Source: an uncultured Oscillospiraceae bacterium | Lineage (GTDB): Bacteria > Bacillota_A > Clostridia > Oscillospirales > Oscillospiraceae | Assembly (NCBI GenBank): GCA_900754605.1 | Contig: CAAEDK010000255.1 | Span: 1-56,696 of the forward strand | DNA: 56,696 nucleotides | Direction of reading: 5' to 3' | Shown: one piece after another, positions 33,417 to 42,769 of the stretch | Layout of the letters: the number at the start of each line of letters is the position of its first letter | Numbering within the stretch: the stretch's first letter is position 1 | Notes under the pieces: model-generated | Told to the model about the DNA's origin: nothing | The model's input: the letters and a program-made list of their open reading frames with translations, nothing else | Database searches by the model: none | Program-made: the position numbers and the translations under genes

Positions 33417-33992
33417 TCATGTGCGGCTGTTCCTTGCTTTGCAGATCAGCTGTGTCATGGTGCCCATGGGGCAGTAGACACACCAGCTGCGGGGCTTGAA
33501 CAGCACCATGGTGATTAGCCCCAAGACTGTGGATGTGAGCATGACGCCGTAGAAGCCGAAGGCGAACTGCGCCACGCCGGGATGGAAGAGGGTGCCGTGG
33601 TAGGCCCAGTTCCAGGGCAGCTTGAAGGTCCACAGCAGGGTGACCGCCTGCCCCAGATCCCGCACACCGGCGAACACCAAATAGGTGTTCCACAGCATCA
33701 GAAAGAACATGGCGAAGAAAAAGGCGAGAAATCCGTATCGGAACGCCTTGCTTTTCATCCATTTGGGGATGTCTTTCCTGCGGGACAGCCCGAAGCGCCC
33801 GCCCAGCAGCCCAAACAGCTGGCCCCGGCCGCAGTAGCGGTTGCAGTAGCTCTTGGTCCCGCTGACCACGGAGATGATGAGGGGGATGAAGAAGCACAGC
33901 AGGCCCAGCCAGGCAAACAGAATGTTGAAAAATCCCAGCAGGAGGTACAGGAGCGAAGCGACCCACAGATAGTCGTACCAGTGCTTCTTCAT
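33417..33992 (-). CDS. Membrane protein with 4Fe-4S-type cysteine motifs
   Basis: This 191-residue protein has about five membrane helices. Two cysteine groups of the NapH-like type are visible: SYCNRYCGRGQLFG and WCVYCPMGTMTQ. The start 33992, behind GGGAGG, overlaps the ferredoxin stop. It probably takes electrons from the adjacent ferredoxin at the membrane. It is convergent with the Crp/Fnr gene, 19 bases away. The electron acceptor is unknown. Confidence 0.75.
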   Translation of the reverse strand: MKKHWYDYLWVASLLYLLLGFFNILFAWLGLLCFFIPLIISVVSGTKSYCNRYCGRGQLFGLLGGRFGLSRRKDIPKWMKSKAFRYGFLAFFFAMFFLMLWNTYLVFAGVRDLGQAVTLLWTFKLPWNWAYHGTLFHPGVAQFAFGFYGVMLTSTVLGLITMVLFKPRSWCVYCPMGTMTQLICKARNSRT

Positions 33993-34198
33993 GCCTCTAC
34001 CTCCCGGATTTTGATGACGCTGGCCGGACACTCCCTGGCGCACTTGCCGCAGCCCACGCATTTCTCCTGCCGGACCTGGGCCATAACGCCCCGCACGATC
34101 TCAATGGCCTGCAGGGGACAGACCTTCACACAGCAGCCGCAGGCCACACAGGCTGACGGGTCCACCACGGCTCTGCGCCGCTTTTTCACGGAATTCAT
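33989..34198 (-). CDS. Two-cluster 4Fe-4S ferredoxin
   Basis: This is a 69-residue protein with two complete CxxCxxCxxxCP motifs, CVACGCCVKVCP and CVGCGKCARECP. Each binds one 4Fe-4S cluster. The basic N-terminus (VKKRRRAVV) is unusual for a soluble electron carrier and may contact the membrane partner. Start 34198 lies six bases after GGGAGG; a longer frame to 34231 has no site. The stop overlaps the membrane-protein start, so both are co-translated. Confidence 0.88.
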   Translation of the reverse strand: MNSVKKRRRAVVDPSACVACGCCVKVCPLQAIEIVRGVMAQVRQEKCVGCGKCARECPASVIKIREVEA

Positions 34199-34363
34199 AG
34201 CATGCCTCCCTAAATTGAGTGGGTTCATCATACCGCATATCTATGAATTGCACCGTGATGAAATCACAAATGCCGCAGGCAGAATAGCACCGCACGCACC
34301 GGCCTAAACGGGATGCGGGGAAGGTGAGCGCACGTCCGGGGCTTGTGCCTTGGAGGGACAGCT

Positions 34364-34863
34364 GTGAGGAAGATCATCTGTTTCGCCGATTCCAGCACCT
34401 AGGGCTACGATCCCCGGTCCCGGCTGGGCGGGCGCTGTGCCCCGGGCAGCTGATGGGTGGACATCCTGGCGACCGAAACCGGATGGGTGTTGGGCAACTG
34501 GGGCGCCAACGGCCGGGAGCTCCCCGACGCGGCACCTGACATTCCGGCGGACACCGACCTGCTGATCGTGATGCTGGGTACCAATGACCTTTTGCAGGGC
34601 CGCAGGCCCAAGGCCACGGCGGAGCGGATGGAGCGATTCCTGACCGGCCTGGAGCTGGCACGGGGGAAGATCCCTCTGTTCGCGTTGCCGTCCGGGTCCC
34701 TGGGGGAATGGGTGCCGGGCCAAATGCTCATTGCCGCTTCCCGGACCTTCGCCGGGTGCTGCCGGACCCTTGCCGGGCGGTGGAACGTCTCCCCGGCCTA
34801 TGACGGTGTGCCACTTCGCGGAGCAGGGGCACAGGGCCCTTGCCGCCGGGATTTCGCCCCATG
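34364..34863 (+). pseudogene. GDSL/SGNH esterase gene remnant
   Basis: The frame from GTG 34364 reads KIICFADSST, then a TAG stop at 34400, GYDPRSRLGGR, then a TGA stop at 34451, and goes on as WVDILATETGWVLGNWG, LLIVMLGTNDLLQG and AERMERFLTGLELA. After about 34800 the match moves to another frame (VCHFAEQGHRALAAGI). These are the blocks of a ~210-residue GDSL esterase (FxDSSTYGYDPR, GTNDL, DxxHF). Two stops and one frameshift show that it is dead. Confidence 0.75.
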
Positions 34864-35069
34864 AAACGCATCATTCCCCGGCACCGTGCGCCTGCTGGAG
34901 GGAACCATCAATGGGAGAACCGGTGCCGCCCAGAGCGGGCCGCTGCGGCTCCGGCGGGATATGGGGATATCAGCAAATCCGGCAGGGGGCTTATGGAGCG
35001 CTGCCCCGAGCATTGACGGCGGGAGCCTTTCGCGCAGACGCGCACGGAAACGAGACAAGGAGGAGCACC

Positions 35070-35642
35070 ATGCGGATTCTGATGCTGGGCAACAGCCTCA
35101 CCTCTGCCCAAGATATGCCGGACATTCTGGCGGAACTGACCGGGGCGGAAGTGGTCTGCCATACCCGGGGCGGGGCCCGGCTGTCCGAGCATCTGAACCC
35201 GAACACCCGGCTGGGTGCCCGAACGCAGGCGGCACTTGCAAAGGAGCAGTGGGACTATGTGGTGCTGCAGGAAATGAGCCACGGCCCCATCACCGCTCCC
35301 GGGAGCTTTTTCGCCAGCGTGGAGCGGCTCTGCCGGCAGATCCGGGAGAACGGGGCCATCCCGGTGCTCTATGCCACCTGGGCCTATCAGAAGGGTGGGG
35401 CCCGGCTGTCGGCCAAGGGATGGGACTATGGCGGGATGGCCCGGAACCTGTCCGCGGCGTACCGCAGGGCGGCGGAGGAAAACCGCGCCCTGCTTGCCGA
35501 CGTGGGGCGGCGGTTTTACCAGCTGCTCGGCACGCAGGACCTCTACGCCGCCGATGGCGTCCACCCCAGCGGGCAGGGGGCCCGCATTGCGGCGGAGACC
35601 ATAGCGGCGGCGATTCAACGACACAAGGAGGACCCATCATGA
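35070..35642 (+). CDS. SGNH/GDSL hydrolase family protein
   Basis: This is a 190-residue protein. MRILMLGNSLTSAQDMP replaces the GDS block with GNS, which still offers the Ser. Further blocks are YVVLQEMSHGPI, YATWAYQKGG and the catalytic DGVHPSGQGARIAAETI with its Asp-His. No signal peptide is seen, so it acts in the cytosol. The start at 35070 follows AAGGAGGAG; longer frames cross the upstream esterase remnant. It overlaps the deformylase gene by four bases. Substrate is unknown. Confidence 0.8.
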   Translation: MRILMLGNSLTSAQDMPDILAELTGAEVVCHTRGGARLSEHLNPNTRLGARTQAALAKEQWDYVVLQEMSHGPITAPGSFFASVERLCRQIRENGAIPVLYATWAYQKGGARLSAKGWDYGGMARNLSAAYRRAAEENRALLADVGRRFYQLLGTQDLYAADGVHPSGQGARIAAETIAAAIQRHKEDPS

Positions 35643-36049
35643 TTCGGGACATCTGCAAAGACCAGGCATTTCTGGCCCAAAAGGCCGAGCCCGCCGCTCC
35701 GGAGGACCTGCCGGTGGCGGCGGATCTGCTGGAGACACTGGAAGTCCACAGGGACGGCTGCGTAGGTATGGCGGCCAACATGATCGGCGTGAACAAGCGC
35801 ATCATCGCCTTCGACAACCAGGGCGCCTATATGGTCATGTTCAATCCGGAGATCGTGAAAAGGGCCGGCCCCTATGAGGTGGAGGAGGGGTGCCTGTCCC
35901 TCTCCGGCACCCGCAGAGCCCGGCGGTGGGAGTCCATCAAGGTCCGCTGGCAGAACGAAAAATTCCAGGAGCGGATCAAGACCTTCACCGGCTGGACGGC
36001 CCAGATTATCCAGCACGAGATCGACCACTGCGAGGGCATTATCATCTGA
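35639..36049 (+). CDS. def: Peptide deformylase
   Basis: This 136-residue protein is a short deformylase. Motif 1 reads GCVGMAANMIG, with Asn where the family usually has Gln (GxGxAAxQ); motif 2 is EEGCLSL with the metal-binding Cys; motif 3 is IIQHEIDH, giving the two His ligands and Glu. It removes the formyl group from nascent proteins. The Gln-to-Asn change is common in a clostridial paralogue group, so this may be a secondary enzyme. It is translationally coupled to the SGNH gene and 16 bases before the phosphoesterase gene. Confidence 0.85.
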   Translation: MIRDICKDQAFLAQKAEPAAPEDLPVAADLLETLEVHRDGCVGMAANMIGVNKRIIAFDNQGAYMVMFNPEIVKRAGPYEVEEGCLSLSGTRRARRWESIKVRWQNEKFQERIKTFTGWTAQIIQHEIDHCEGIII

Positions 36050-36065
36050 GGGGGAGGGGAAACCT

Positions 36066-36524
36066 ATGAAACTTGCCATTCTCTCCGACACCCACGGCCT
36101 GCTGCGGCCGGAGGTCACGGAGCATCTAAAGACCGCCGACGCCATCCTCCATGGCGGAGATATCAACAGGCAGAGCATCGTGGATGAGCTGCGGCAGTAT
36201 GCGCCGCTGTACATCGTCCGGGGCAACAACGACAAGGACTGGGCGGAGGCCATCCCGCACGATCTCACCGTTACCCTGGGCGGCGTGACCTTTTTCATGG
36301 TCCACAACAGAAAGGAGGTCCCGGCGGACCTGGCCGGTGTGGACGCGGTGGTGTTCGGCCACTCCCACAAGTACGTGCAGGAGGAGAAAGGCGGCGTCCT
36401 CTGGCTCAACCCGGGCTCCTGCGGCCCTCGGCGGTTCCATCAGGAGATCACCATGATGACGGCGGAGGCGGAGGATGGGAAGATCCGGGTGGAGAAGGTC
36501 ATCATCCCCCACGGGACGGCGTGA
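36066..36524 (+). CDS. YfcE/MJ0936-type metallophosphoesterase
   Basis: This is a 152-residue enzyme. Metal-binding motifs are in order: DTHG in LAILSDTHGLL, HGGDIN, IVRGNNDKD, and GHSHKYVQEE, then NPGSCGPRR. These coordinate two metal ions in phosphodiesterases of this family. The start is at 36066 behind GGGGGAGGGG. It closes a three-gene unit (SGNH, def, this gene). The natural substrate is unknown. Confidence 0.88.
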   Translation: MKLAILSDTHGLLRPEVTEHLKTADAILHGGDINRQSIVDELRQYAPLYIVRGNNDKDWAEAIPHDLTVTLGGVTFFMVHNRKEVPADLAGVDAVVFGHSHKYVQEEKGGVLWLNPGSCGPRRFHQEITMMTAEAEDGKIRVEKVIIPHGTA

Positions 36525-36904
36525 GAACGGCGGGAAGACTGCTTCTCACCGGCGGTTCCGCCGTCTGCGGAGGCGGGGCGGCGCACCCCGGGCGGGGGAG
36601 GGGACAGGGCATTGACAACCGCCTGGCACAGGCAGTTCTGCCCTGAGATGGGGGCCGGCTTTGGCGGCGCACCGGGGATGCGGCGGCTCAAACAGACTCC
36701 GCCGGGCCGGAGTTCCGGAGCGTGCCGCTGCGGCGGCCCGCTTGCTGAAAGCCGGGGAACCGGCAGTGTATTCGAATTCTTGCAGACCTCACAGCTGCAC
36801 ACAAGCCGGCGCGGCCTGAAATCACTTGATTTCAGGCCGCGCTTCTCTGTCCATAGCGGGGGGCCTTCCATACGCCGCCGTGCATACTGTGCGGCCCCGG
36901 GGCT
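36525..36904. other. Intergenic region with a strong terminator
   Basis: This 380-base stretch has no supported gene. GC-rich repeats near 36535-36610 (GGCGG runs) may fold. The main element is the inverted repeat at 36811-36840. It separates the chromosomal def region from the restriction-modification island. Confidence 0.5.
36811..36840. terminator. Perfect 14-bp hairpin, bidirectional terminator
   Basis: GCGGCCTGAAATCA (36811-36824) is followed by two bases and by TGATTTCAGGCCGC (36827-36840). It lies between the convergent phosphoesterase and res genes. The T tract is weak, so termination strength is uncertain. Confidence 0.6.
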
Positions 36905-39900
36905 TCAGCCCACGATGCGCAGGAGCTCATCCAAGTCACGGACGGCGCCGCACATCACCTCTCCGCCGCTGACCGCGGCGAAGTGTGCGCGGGCGCACTG
37001 GAGTTTCGCCGCCTCCACGCCCTGGGGCTGTGGGGCCTTGCCGCTGGTCTCTGCCACGAAATAGACGGGATCCCCTGCGCGGTCCCGGAGGGCGATGGCC
37101 CAGTCGGGCGTGTACCGCCCCACCGGAGTGGGAATGAAGAAGGACTTGGGAAGTCGGACATATAATCTGACCGCCTCGCTGGCCTCCAGCGCCTCGGCAA
37201 AGGCCCGTTCCCTGTCGGTGTCACAGATCACATAGTCTGAGATCGAATGGGCGGCGGGCACGGCGGTGCACCCCAGCCTGCCCCGGCGGACGGCATTGGT
37301 GAAGAGGGCGGCGTCATACGACGCGTCCAGCCGGTGGTATGTGATGTGCCGGACGACGGCGGCCGCCTTCTCCCGGTTGATGAGCCTGGAGGCCTGGAGG
37401 AGGAAATCCTCCGGATTCAGGCGGAACATGGCAAATGTCTCAGGGGCTATGCCCTGGAGAATGGCTGCCGCAGTGGTACGGGTCAGGCCGGTTTCCTCCA
37501 CCAGCCTGCCCACTAGGTCATACCGTACACCGCCCGGCGCCGGGGGACCGGCGGCCTGCACACGGCTTTCCCTGCGGCGGAAGGCCCGGCCCTGAAGCAG
37601 CTGTTCCCGGGACTGCAGCTGCGTCGCCTGCTCGCCATACACCGTCCGGACAGAGACGGGGGTCACCTGTAGATGCGCGTCCAGAGCCTGGATGACGTTC
37701 CCGATCAGCTCCCGGGTGTCAAAGGAGACGGTGTAGAAGGACTTGGGGCCGACCCGCGCCCAAAGGGAGCGGAACGCCTCGGTCTGCAGCTTCTCCGGGT
37801 CCGCCCGGGCGGTGACGTTGCCGCCGTGGGCGTTCTCCGCGGGGATGGCCCGGGGGGTATAGACGCCGGAGAGGACTTGCGCCACGGCGGCGCTGAGGTC
37901 CTGAAGGCTTCCGCCCAGCCGGACGGTACCTCGGTCCCGGTCCGCAAAGAAGCTGCCGGTGAGGACGCGGTCCTTCACATAGCCCTGTTTCCGGAGGGCG
38001 GCGCAGATCTCCTCCGCCAGCTCCCGCGTCACCCGGACCCGTGCCCCGGTGGTGCCAGTGAGGAGCCTGCCGGCAAACAGGCCCGGCTCCACCGTCCGGG
38101 GGCGGCCGGCAAGGGACGCCGCCAGCCCCTGCTGCAGGGCCTCCGCGAATCTGCCGAACTCCATATCGGTGATGAGCGTCAGCTTGTTCAGCTCCTGCAC
38201 CGCCCCGCCCAGGACACTTTCGTCCATGCGTTCGCCCTCCTGATTGACACACAGGCGCAGACCGCGGCCGATCTCCTGGCGGCTGCGGATCTCCGACTCC
38301 GTCTGGGGCTTCAGCATACAGATCTGGAACACATTGGGGTTGTCCCACCCCTCCCGGAGGGCGGAGTGAGAGAAGAGGAACCGCACAGGTTCATCCAGGC
38401 TGAGCAGCCGCTCCTTGTCCCGCATGATCAGGTCATAGGCGTCCGCGTCGGAGGAGGTTCGGCTCTTGTGGTCGATCTTTCCCTCCACAAAGCGGGCCTG
38501 GCGGCCCTTCCGCCGGTCTACGGAGAAGTAGCCCTGGTGGGTCTCGCGGGCATCGATGCCGTCCAGATAGGCCCGGTACGCCAGGTCGTCGATCTCTCGC
38601 CGGAACGCCTCCGCCACGGCGACGTACTCCTCCTCAAACATTTTGGCGTACTCGCCGCTGCGGCCGCTGCCGCTGTCCCCGTCGTACAGGCGGTATTTGG
38701 ACACCTCGTCGATGAAGAAGAGGGACAGCACTTTCACTCCCCTGGAATACAGCTCCCGTTCCCGGCGGAGGTGGGTGCGGATGGTCTCCCGAATCTGCAC
38801 CCGGCGCTGGAGAGCTGTCCGCTCCTCGCCGCCGCTGAACTGACCGGCATATAGCTTCAGGCCGTTGAGAAAGGTCACCGAGCTGTCCCGACCGTCGATC
38901 TCTGCCACCACATAGCGGTCGGCGTATTCGGCCAGGCCGTTGGACGCCGCGAACAGATCCGCCTTCCGGCGCAGCTGTTTCACCACCGTCCGAATGCCGG
39001 ACGCCCCTTTGACCTCAAAACCGATCCGGGCGGCGGGGGCCCTGTCCCGGCTCAGGTCCACGCCCTCCAGATAGACAAAGCCGCCAGCGGCGGGGGAGGA
39101 TGTGAAGGTCACCCCCAGGGCGGCGATCCGTTTCACCAGATGCCGGTTATAGGCGTCCAGGGCGTCCAGACGGTACACCATGTTGTACGCCTCCCGGTGG
39201 GTGGCGGAGTAGCGCAGGGTGAACAGGGCGTTGAACTTGCGCAGGCTCTCCCGAGTCTGGCGGCCCTCCACGCTCTGGGGCTCGTCAATGATGAGAATAG
39301 GCCGGGTGGCCGCGATGACGTCGATGGGGCGGCGGCCCCGGAAGCTGTCCGGCCGCTGGTCGATGATCCGCTGGTTCCTGCCCGAGTTGAACGCCTGCAT
39401 GTTGATAATCATGACCTGAATGGCGCTGTCGGAGGCGAAGCGGTCCACCTGGGCGAGGCGGTCGGAGTTGTAGATGAAAAACCGCAGCCGCCTGCCGTAC
39501 TCCCCGGCGAAGTGCTCCTGGGTCGTCTGCAGGGAACGGTAGACGCCCTCCCGGACGGCCACCGACGGAACCACGATGATGAACCGGCTCCAGCCGTAGC
39601 GGGCGTTTAGCTCGTAGATGGTTTTCACATAGGTATAGGTCTTGCCGGTGCCGGTCTCCATCTCCACGGACAGGTTGATCCCCGGCCCGGCCAGGGCCTT
39701 GGACAGAGGCAATCCGACGCGCTGCTGGACCGCGTGCAGATTTTTCAGGATCCGGGCGTCGGTCAGCTCCGGAGCCAGGGGTTGGTTGCACAGGCCGGTG
39801 CCGGTCCCTGCCAGGGACAGCGGCCTGTCGGCCGCGGCGCCCAGGCCCTGCCGGTGTGCCTGGGCGCACAGTGACTGGCCGCGGAACACATCGCAGACCG

Positions 39901-39949
39901 CTGCGGCCGCCTCCGCCTGAAAGGGCTGGTGCTTGAATTGGAGCTTCAT
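36905..39949 (-). CDS. res: Type III restriction enzyme, Res subunit
   Basis: This is a 1014-residue protein of normal Res size. The helicase/translocase part has Walker A at residues ~97-104 (METGTGKTYTYVKT), motif II DEPQ near 220 (PILIIDEPQSVEG), TLRYSATH for motif III, and motif VI QEIGRGLRLCVNQ. The C-terminal PD-ExK-like nuclease is at ~935-970 (RYTPDWAIALRD, YFVAETSGKAP). Together with Mod it cuts DNA carrying two inversely oriented unmethylated sites, using ATP. It lies 92 bases downstream of mod on the same strand. Confidence 0.92.
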   Translation of the reverse strand: MKLQFKHQPFQAEAAAAVCDVFRGQSLCAQAHRQGLGAAADRPLSLAGTGTGLCNQPLAPELTDARILKNLHAVQQRVGLPLSKALAGPGINLSVEMETGTGKTYTYVKTIYELNARYGWSRFIIVVPSVAVREGVYRSLQTTQEHFAGEYGRRLRFFIYNSDRLAQVDRFASDSAIQVMIINMQAFNSGRNQRIIDQRPDSFRGRRPIDVIAATRPILIIDEPQSVEGRQTRESLRKFNALFTLRYSATHREAYNMVYRLDALDAYNRHLVKRIAALGVTFTSSPAAGGFVYLEGVDLSRDRAPAARIGFEVKGASGIRTVVKQLRRKADLFAASNGLAEYADRYVVAEIDGRDSSVTFLNGLKLYAGQFSGGEERTALQRRVQIRETIRTHLRRERELYSRGVKVLSLFFIDEVSKYRLYDGDSGSGRSGEYAKMFEEEYVAVAEAFRREIDDLAYRAYLDGIDARETHQGYFSVDRRKGRQARFVEGKIDHKSRTSSDADAYDLIMRDKERLLSLDEPVRFLFSHSALREGWDNPNVFQICMLKPQTESEIRSRQEIGRGLRLCVNQEGERMDESVLGGAVQELNKLTLITDMEFGRFAEALQQGLAASLAGRPRTVEPGLFAGRLLTGTTGARVRVTRELAEEICAALRKQGYVKDRVLTGSFFADRDRGTVRLGGSLQDLSAAVAQVLSGVYTPRAIPAENAHGGNVTARADPEKLQTEAFRSLWARVGPKSFYTVSFDTRELIGNVIQALDAHLQVTPVSVRTVYGEQATQLQSREQLLQGRAFRRRESRVQAAGPPAPGGVRYDLVGRLVEETGLTRTTAAAILQGIAPETFAMFRLNPEDFLLQASRLINREKAAAVVRHITYHRLDASYDAALFTNAVRRGRLGCTAVPAAHSISDYVICDTDRERAFAEALEASEAVRLYVRLPKSFFIPTPVGRYTPDWAIALRDRAGDPVYFVAETSGKAPQPQGVEAAKLQCARAHFAAVSGGEVMCGAVRDLDELLRIVG

Positions 39950-40041
39950 GAGGTCACCTCCTTATGTCCGGTGCGCTGGGGACACATCCGGGCAAGACGG
40001 GGAAAGTTTCTGCGGAATGGAACCAGGCGGACGGTCTGCAC

Positions 40042-42000
40042 TCAGAGTACCTGGACGCGGGTGCCGGGGGACAGGCTTTTGAAGATCTCCGTCACGTTGA
40101 TCTTGGCGGCGTCCGAGGCGAAGGCGCTGTCCCGGAAGACAGCCCACTGGGGGCGGGAAGCAGCTATGTCCCGGATGACCGTGTCCGGAACGCCAGCGTC
40201 GAAACAGGCCGCCAGGACGCCGCCGTCCACCCGGTGGACGGTGCAGCCGCCGACCACCCGGCTGGTGTGGGGCAGGTGGATGCCCAGGCCCAGGTCCAGC
40301 AGGCAGGCATAGAGCAGATCCAGGTCGGTGCGGTCCTCCCGGATATTGGACACCGTCTGCCCGATCAGCGGCTGGGATATCTCCTCCGGGGGATAGAGGA
40401 CCTCCTTCCGGCAGCCCTCGTCCACCCGGAAGACCCGGAAGCCGATGTCCGGACAGGCACCGGGGAATTCGGTCCGGATCTGATCCCCGGCACGGCGGAT
40501 GCGGGCTTTGCCGATCTCACAGATGGTCTGGAAGCCCGCCTGGGCGGCCTCGCTCTTCTCACCGCAGGGCTCGGGCAGCTGCACCATAATGAAGCTGCGG
40601 TGGCCACCGTCCTCCGTGTTGAGGCGCATCACCGCGTGGGCGGTGGTGGCGGAGCCGGAGAAGAGGTCCAGGCATACGAAATCCTTCCCCGGAACAGAGC
40701 CGATCAGGGTCCTCAACAGGTCCACGGACTTTGGGTAGTCAAACAATTTCCGGCCGCCGAACAGCTTCCGCAGCTCCGCGTCTCCGTTGGGGATGTCGGG
40801 AATGACGTCCTTGAGCAGCGTCCTGCCGAAGTCCCTGATCTTGGTGTGGATCTCATACCTACCGGACGCTGTGGGGAGCACGATCAGATTATATGGCTCG
40901 TCCGCAATCTTCTGCCGGGACCACCGCCAGGCATGGTACTTGTGCACGCCATCCCCATTTGCATGGGGCGGCAGCTCGACCCACCCGGGCCGCCTCTCCC
41001 CGATGGCGCCTGTGGAGATCTCCTGGGTCTGGGGCTGATAGAAGATGGAGAACACGAGGTTCGGCCGGGTCTCTTCGTTGAACTTGCGATTATGATTGTA
41101 GAGGGGATCGCCGACCGCAAAGGGGCCCAGCCGGTCCGTCCGAACGTCCCTGCGAAAGCCCTTGTACGCATCGGGCATCTTCTCCCTGGCGAAGCGGATG
41201 TCAATGGACAGGCTGCCGCACGCGTCGATGTCCCTGGCGTAGGCCAGGACGGACTCCCAGGTTTTGGCCGCGCCTCTGCCGGATATCTGGCGGCCCGTGA
41301 TATTGGAGACCCACGCGAACTGGTTCAGGTAGTTGCTTTCGCCGAACACCTCGTCGCAGATCTTCTTCAGGTTCGCTGACTCATGGTCGTCGATGGAGAT
41401 CAGGATGACGCCGTCCGGGGAGAGCAGGCTGCGGGCCAGCAGCAGTCTGGAAAAGAGCATGGAGCACCAGTCGGAGTGATACCTGCCGTCCGAAAACGTG
41501 TTTTTCCGCTGAAAGTTGATCTTCCCCTCCGCGTCCCGGTATCCGCTGGCACCGTGATATGCGCCGCGGTCCATCACAAAGGAATCCGGATAGATGAAAT
41601 CGCTGCCGGTGTTGTAGGGCGGGTCCAGGTAGATCACCTTCACCGCGCCCAGATAACTCTCCTGGAGGATTTTCAGCACTTCCAGATTGTCTCCCTCGAT
41701 GTAGAGGTTCCGGGTGGTGTCCCAATCCCGGCTGTCCGCCTTCACGGGGCGGAGGGTTCTGGAGGTGGGGCGGGCGGCCTCGGCCATGGCGGCCCGTTTG
41801 CCGACCCAGGTGAATTCGTAGCGATCCTCCCCCTCCGCCACGTCGGGGGCCAGCAGCTGCTTGAGGACCTCGAAGTTGACGGCCTTTTTCACCTTCCCGT
41901 CCGCGCCCTGCGTCTCCGTGACGGCGGCGGGAAACAGCGCGGCGATTTTTTCCACATTCCCCGCCGTCAGGCCGGGGGCTTCCAAGTCCAGATAGTCCAT
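40042..42000 (-). CDS. mod: Type III DNA methyltransferase, Mod subunit
   Basis: This is a 652-residue N6-adenine methyltransferase of the beta class. Catalytic DPPY sits at residues 126-129 (VIYLDPPYNTGSDFIYP); the AdoMet-binding motif FVCLDLFSGSATTAHAVMRL is near 440. The segment between them (about 200-430) is the target-recognition domain and differs between systems. The start at 42000 is behind AGAGGAAG; ATG 42021 is an alternative. Mod methylates the site and gives specificity to Res. No simple-sequence tract suggesting phase variation was noticed. Confidence 0.92.
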   Translation of the reverse strand: MDYLDLEAPGLTAGNVEKIAALFPAAVTETQGADGKVKKAVNFEVLKQLLAPDVAEGEDRYEFTWVGKRAAMAEAARPTSRTLRPVKADSRDWDTTRNLYIEGDNLEVLKILQESYLGAVKVIYLDPPYNTGSDFIYPDSFVMDRGAYHGASGYRDAEGKINFQRKNTFSDGRYHSDWCSMLFSRLLLARSLLSPDGVILISIDDHESANLKKICDEVFGESNYLNQFAWVSNITGRQISGRGAAKTWESVLAYARDIDACGSLSIDIRFAREKMPDAYKGFRRDVRTDRLGPFAVGDPLYNHNRKFNEETRPNLVFSIFYQPQTQEISTGAIGERRPGWVELPPHANGDGVHKYHAWRWSRQKIADEPYNLIVLPTASGRYEIHTKIRDFGRTLLKDVIPDIPNGDAELRKLFGGRKLFDYPKSVDLLRTLIGSVPGKDFVCLDLFSGSATTAHAVMRLNTEDGGHRSFIMVQLPEPCGEKSEAAQAGFQTICEIGKARIRRAGDQIRTEFPGACPDIGFRVFRVDEGCRKEVLYPPEEISQPLIGQTVSNIREDRTDLDLLYACLLDLGLGIHLPHTSRVVGGCTVHRVDGGVLAACFDAGVPDTVIRDIAASRPQWAVFRDSAFASDAAKINVTEIFKSLSPGTRVQVL

Positions 42001-42304
42001 GTCTGCTTCCTCTCGTTTCATGCAGATGCGGGCGCTTCCACCGGATGCAGATGCCGGAGGCGCCCCGGCGCGCTCCGGTATCCACGGCTGCACCCCGTCC
42101 GGCGCCGCGATACGTCCAGTTTACCGCACAACCGGCAAAGAGACAAGCTGAAAATCGCCCGGCCCGGCGGGGCATTGTCGCATTTCCCTCCCGGCTGTAT
42201 GATATCTCTCATAAGACCGGCGGAGAGGAGCGTGCACAATGGCCAAGGAAAATGGCGCATATACTTTTTTATAAGTTTTACCTCAGTGGGCGCCCCTGTG
42301 TTTT

Positions 42305-42345
42305 CTGCAAGGGTCCCATTTGTCTCCCAAACGAGACCCTTGCAG
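42305..42345. terminator. 11-bp inverted repeat upstream of mod
   Basis: CTGCAAGGGTC (42305-42315) pairs perfectly with GACCCTTGCAG (42335-42345). It lies between the remnant at 42364 and the mod gene. It may be the terminator of the broken minus-strand gene, although a T tract is not obvious. Confidence 0.45.
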
Positions 42346-42363
42346 GGAGGGAACCTTCCTTGC

Positions 42364-42710
42364 TCAGGCCAGGGCTTGGATTGCATCGCAGAGCGCTTCA
42401 TCAGAGACGCTGGCGACCAGCTCCTCATGGACCGCACGGCCCACAGCAGCAAAGACCCATAATCGGATTCCGTCACGGTTAGCCCGGGAACTTCGGCTTT
42501 CATCTTCTCGATATAATAGGCATCCTCATCACGCGTGATCTCGTTGTTCTTTTCCCGGATCTGGTCCATGCACTCCCGCAGAACCGTCTGAAGGTCCTCG
42601 GGCAGCTTGGCATAGTTGTCCTCATTATATAGCACGGTAGCGCAGTTTCCGACAGCCTCCGCGATTTCCACGATGTCCAGCCCCGGGATCACGGGGAACT
42701 GGGGCTCCAT
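42364..42710 (-). pseudogene. Broken gene of unknown family
   Basis: On the minus strand from ATG 42710 the frame reads EPQFPVIPGLDIVEIAEAVG, LYNEDNYAKLPEDLQTVLRE and TRDEDAYYIEKMKAEVPGLT. Near 42440 the sense continues in another frame as HEELVASVSDEALCDAIQAL and stops at 42364-42366. One frameshift therefore divides a ~115-residue helical protein. I do not recognise the family. It is convergent to the remnant that follows. Confidence 0.5.
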
Positions 42711-42769
42711 CGTGATAGGACCCCGCCCGGTCTGCAGGTCCGCATAGTTGACCTGACGCCCTCCACCCG

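Noticed and set aside
37673..41379. Plus-strand frames of 393 and 471 codons opposite res and mod
   Set aside because: Antisense shadows of genes with clear catalytic motifs; no domain or start signal.
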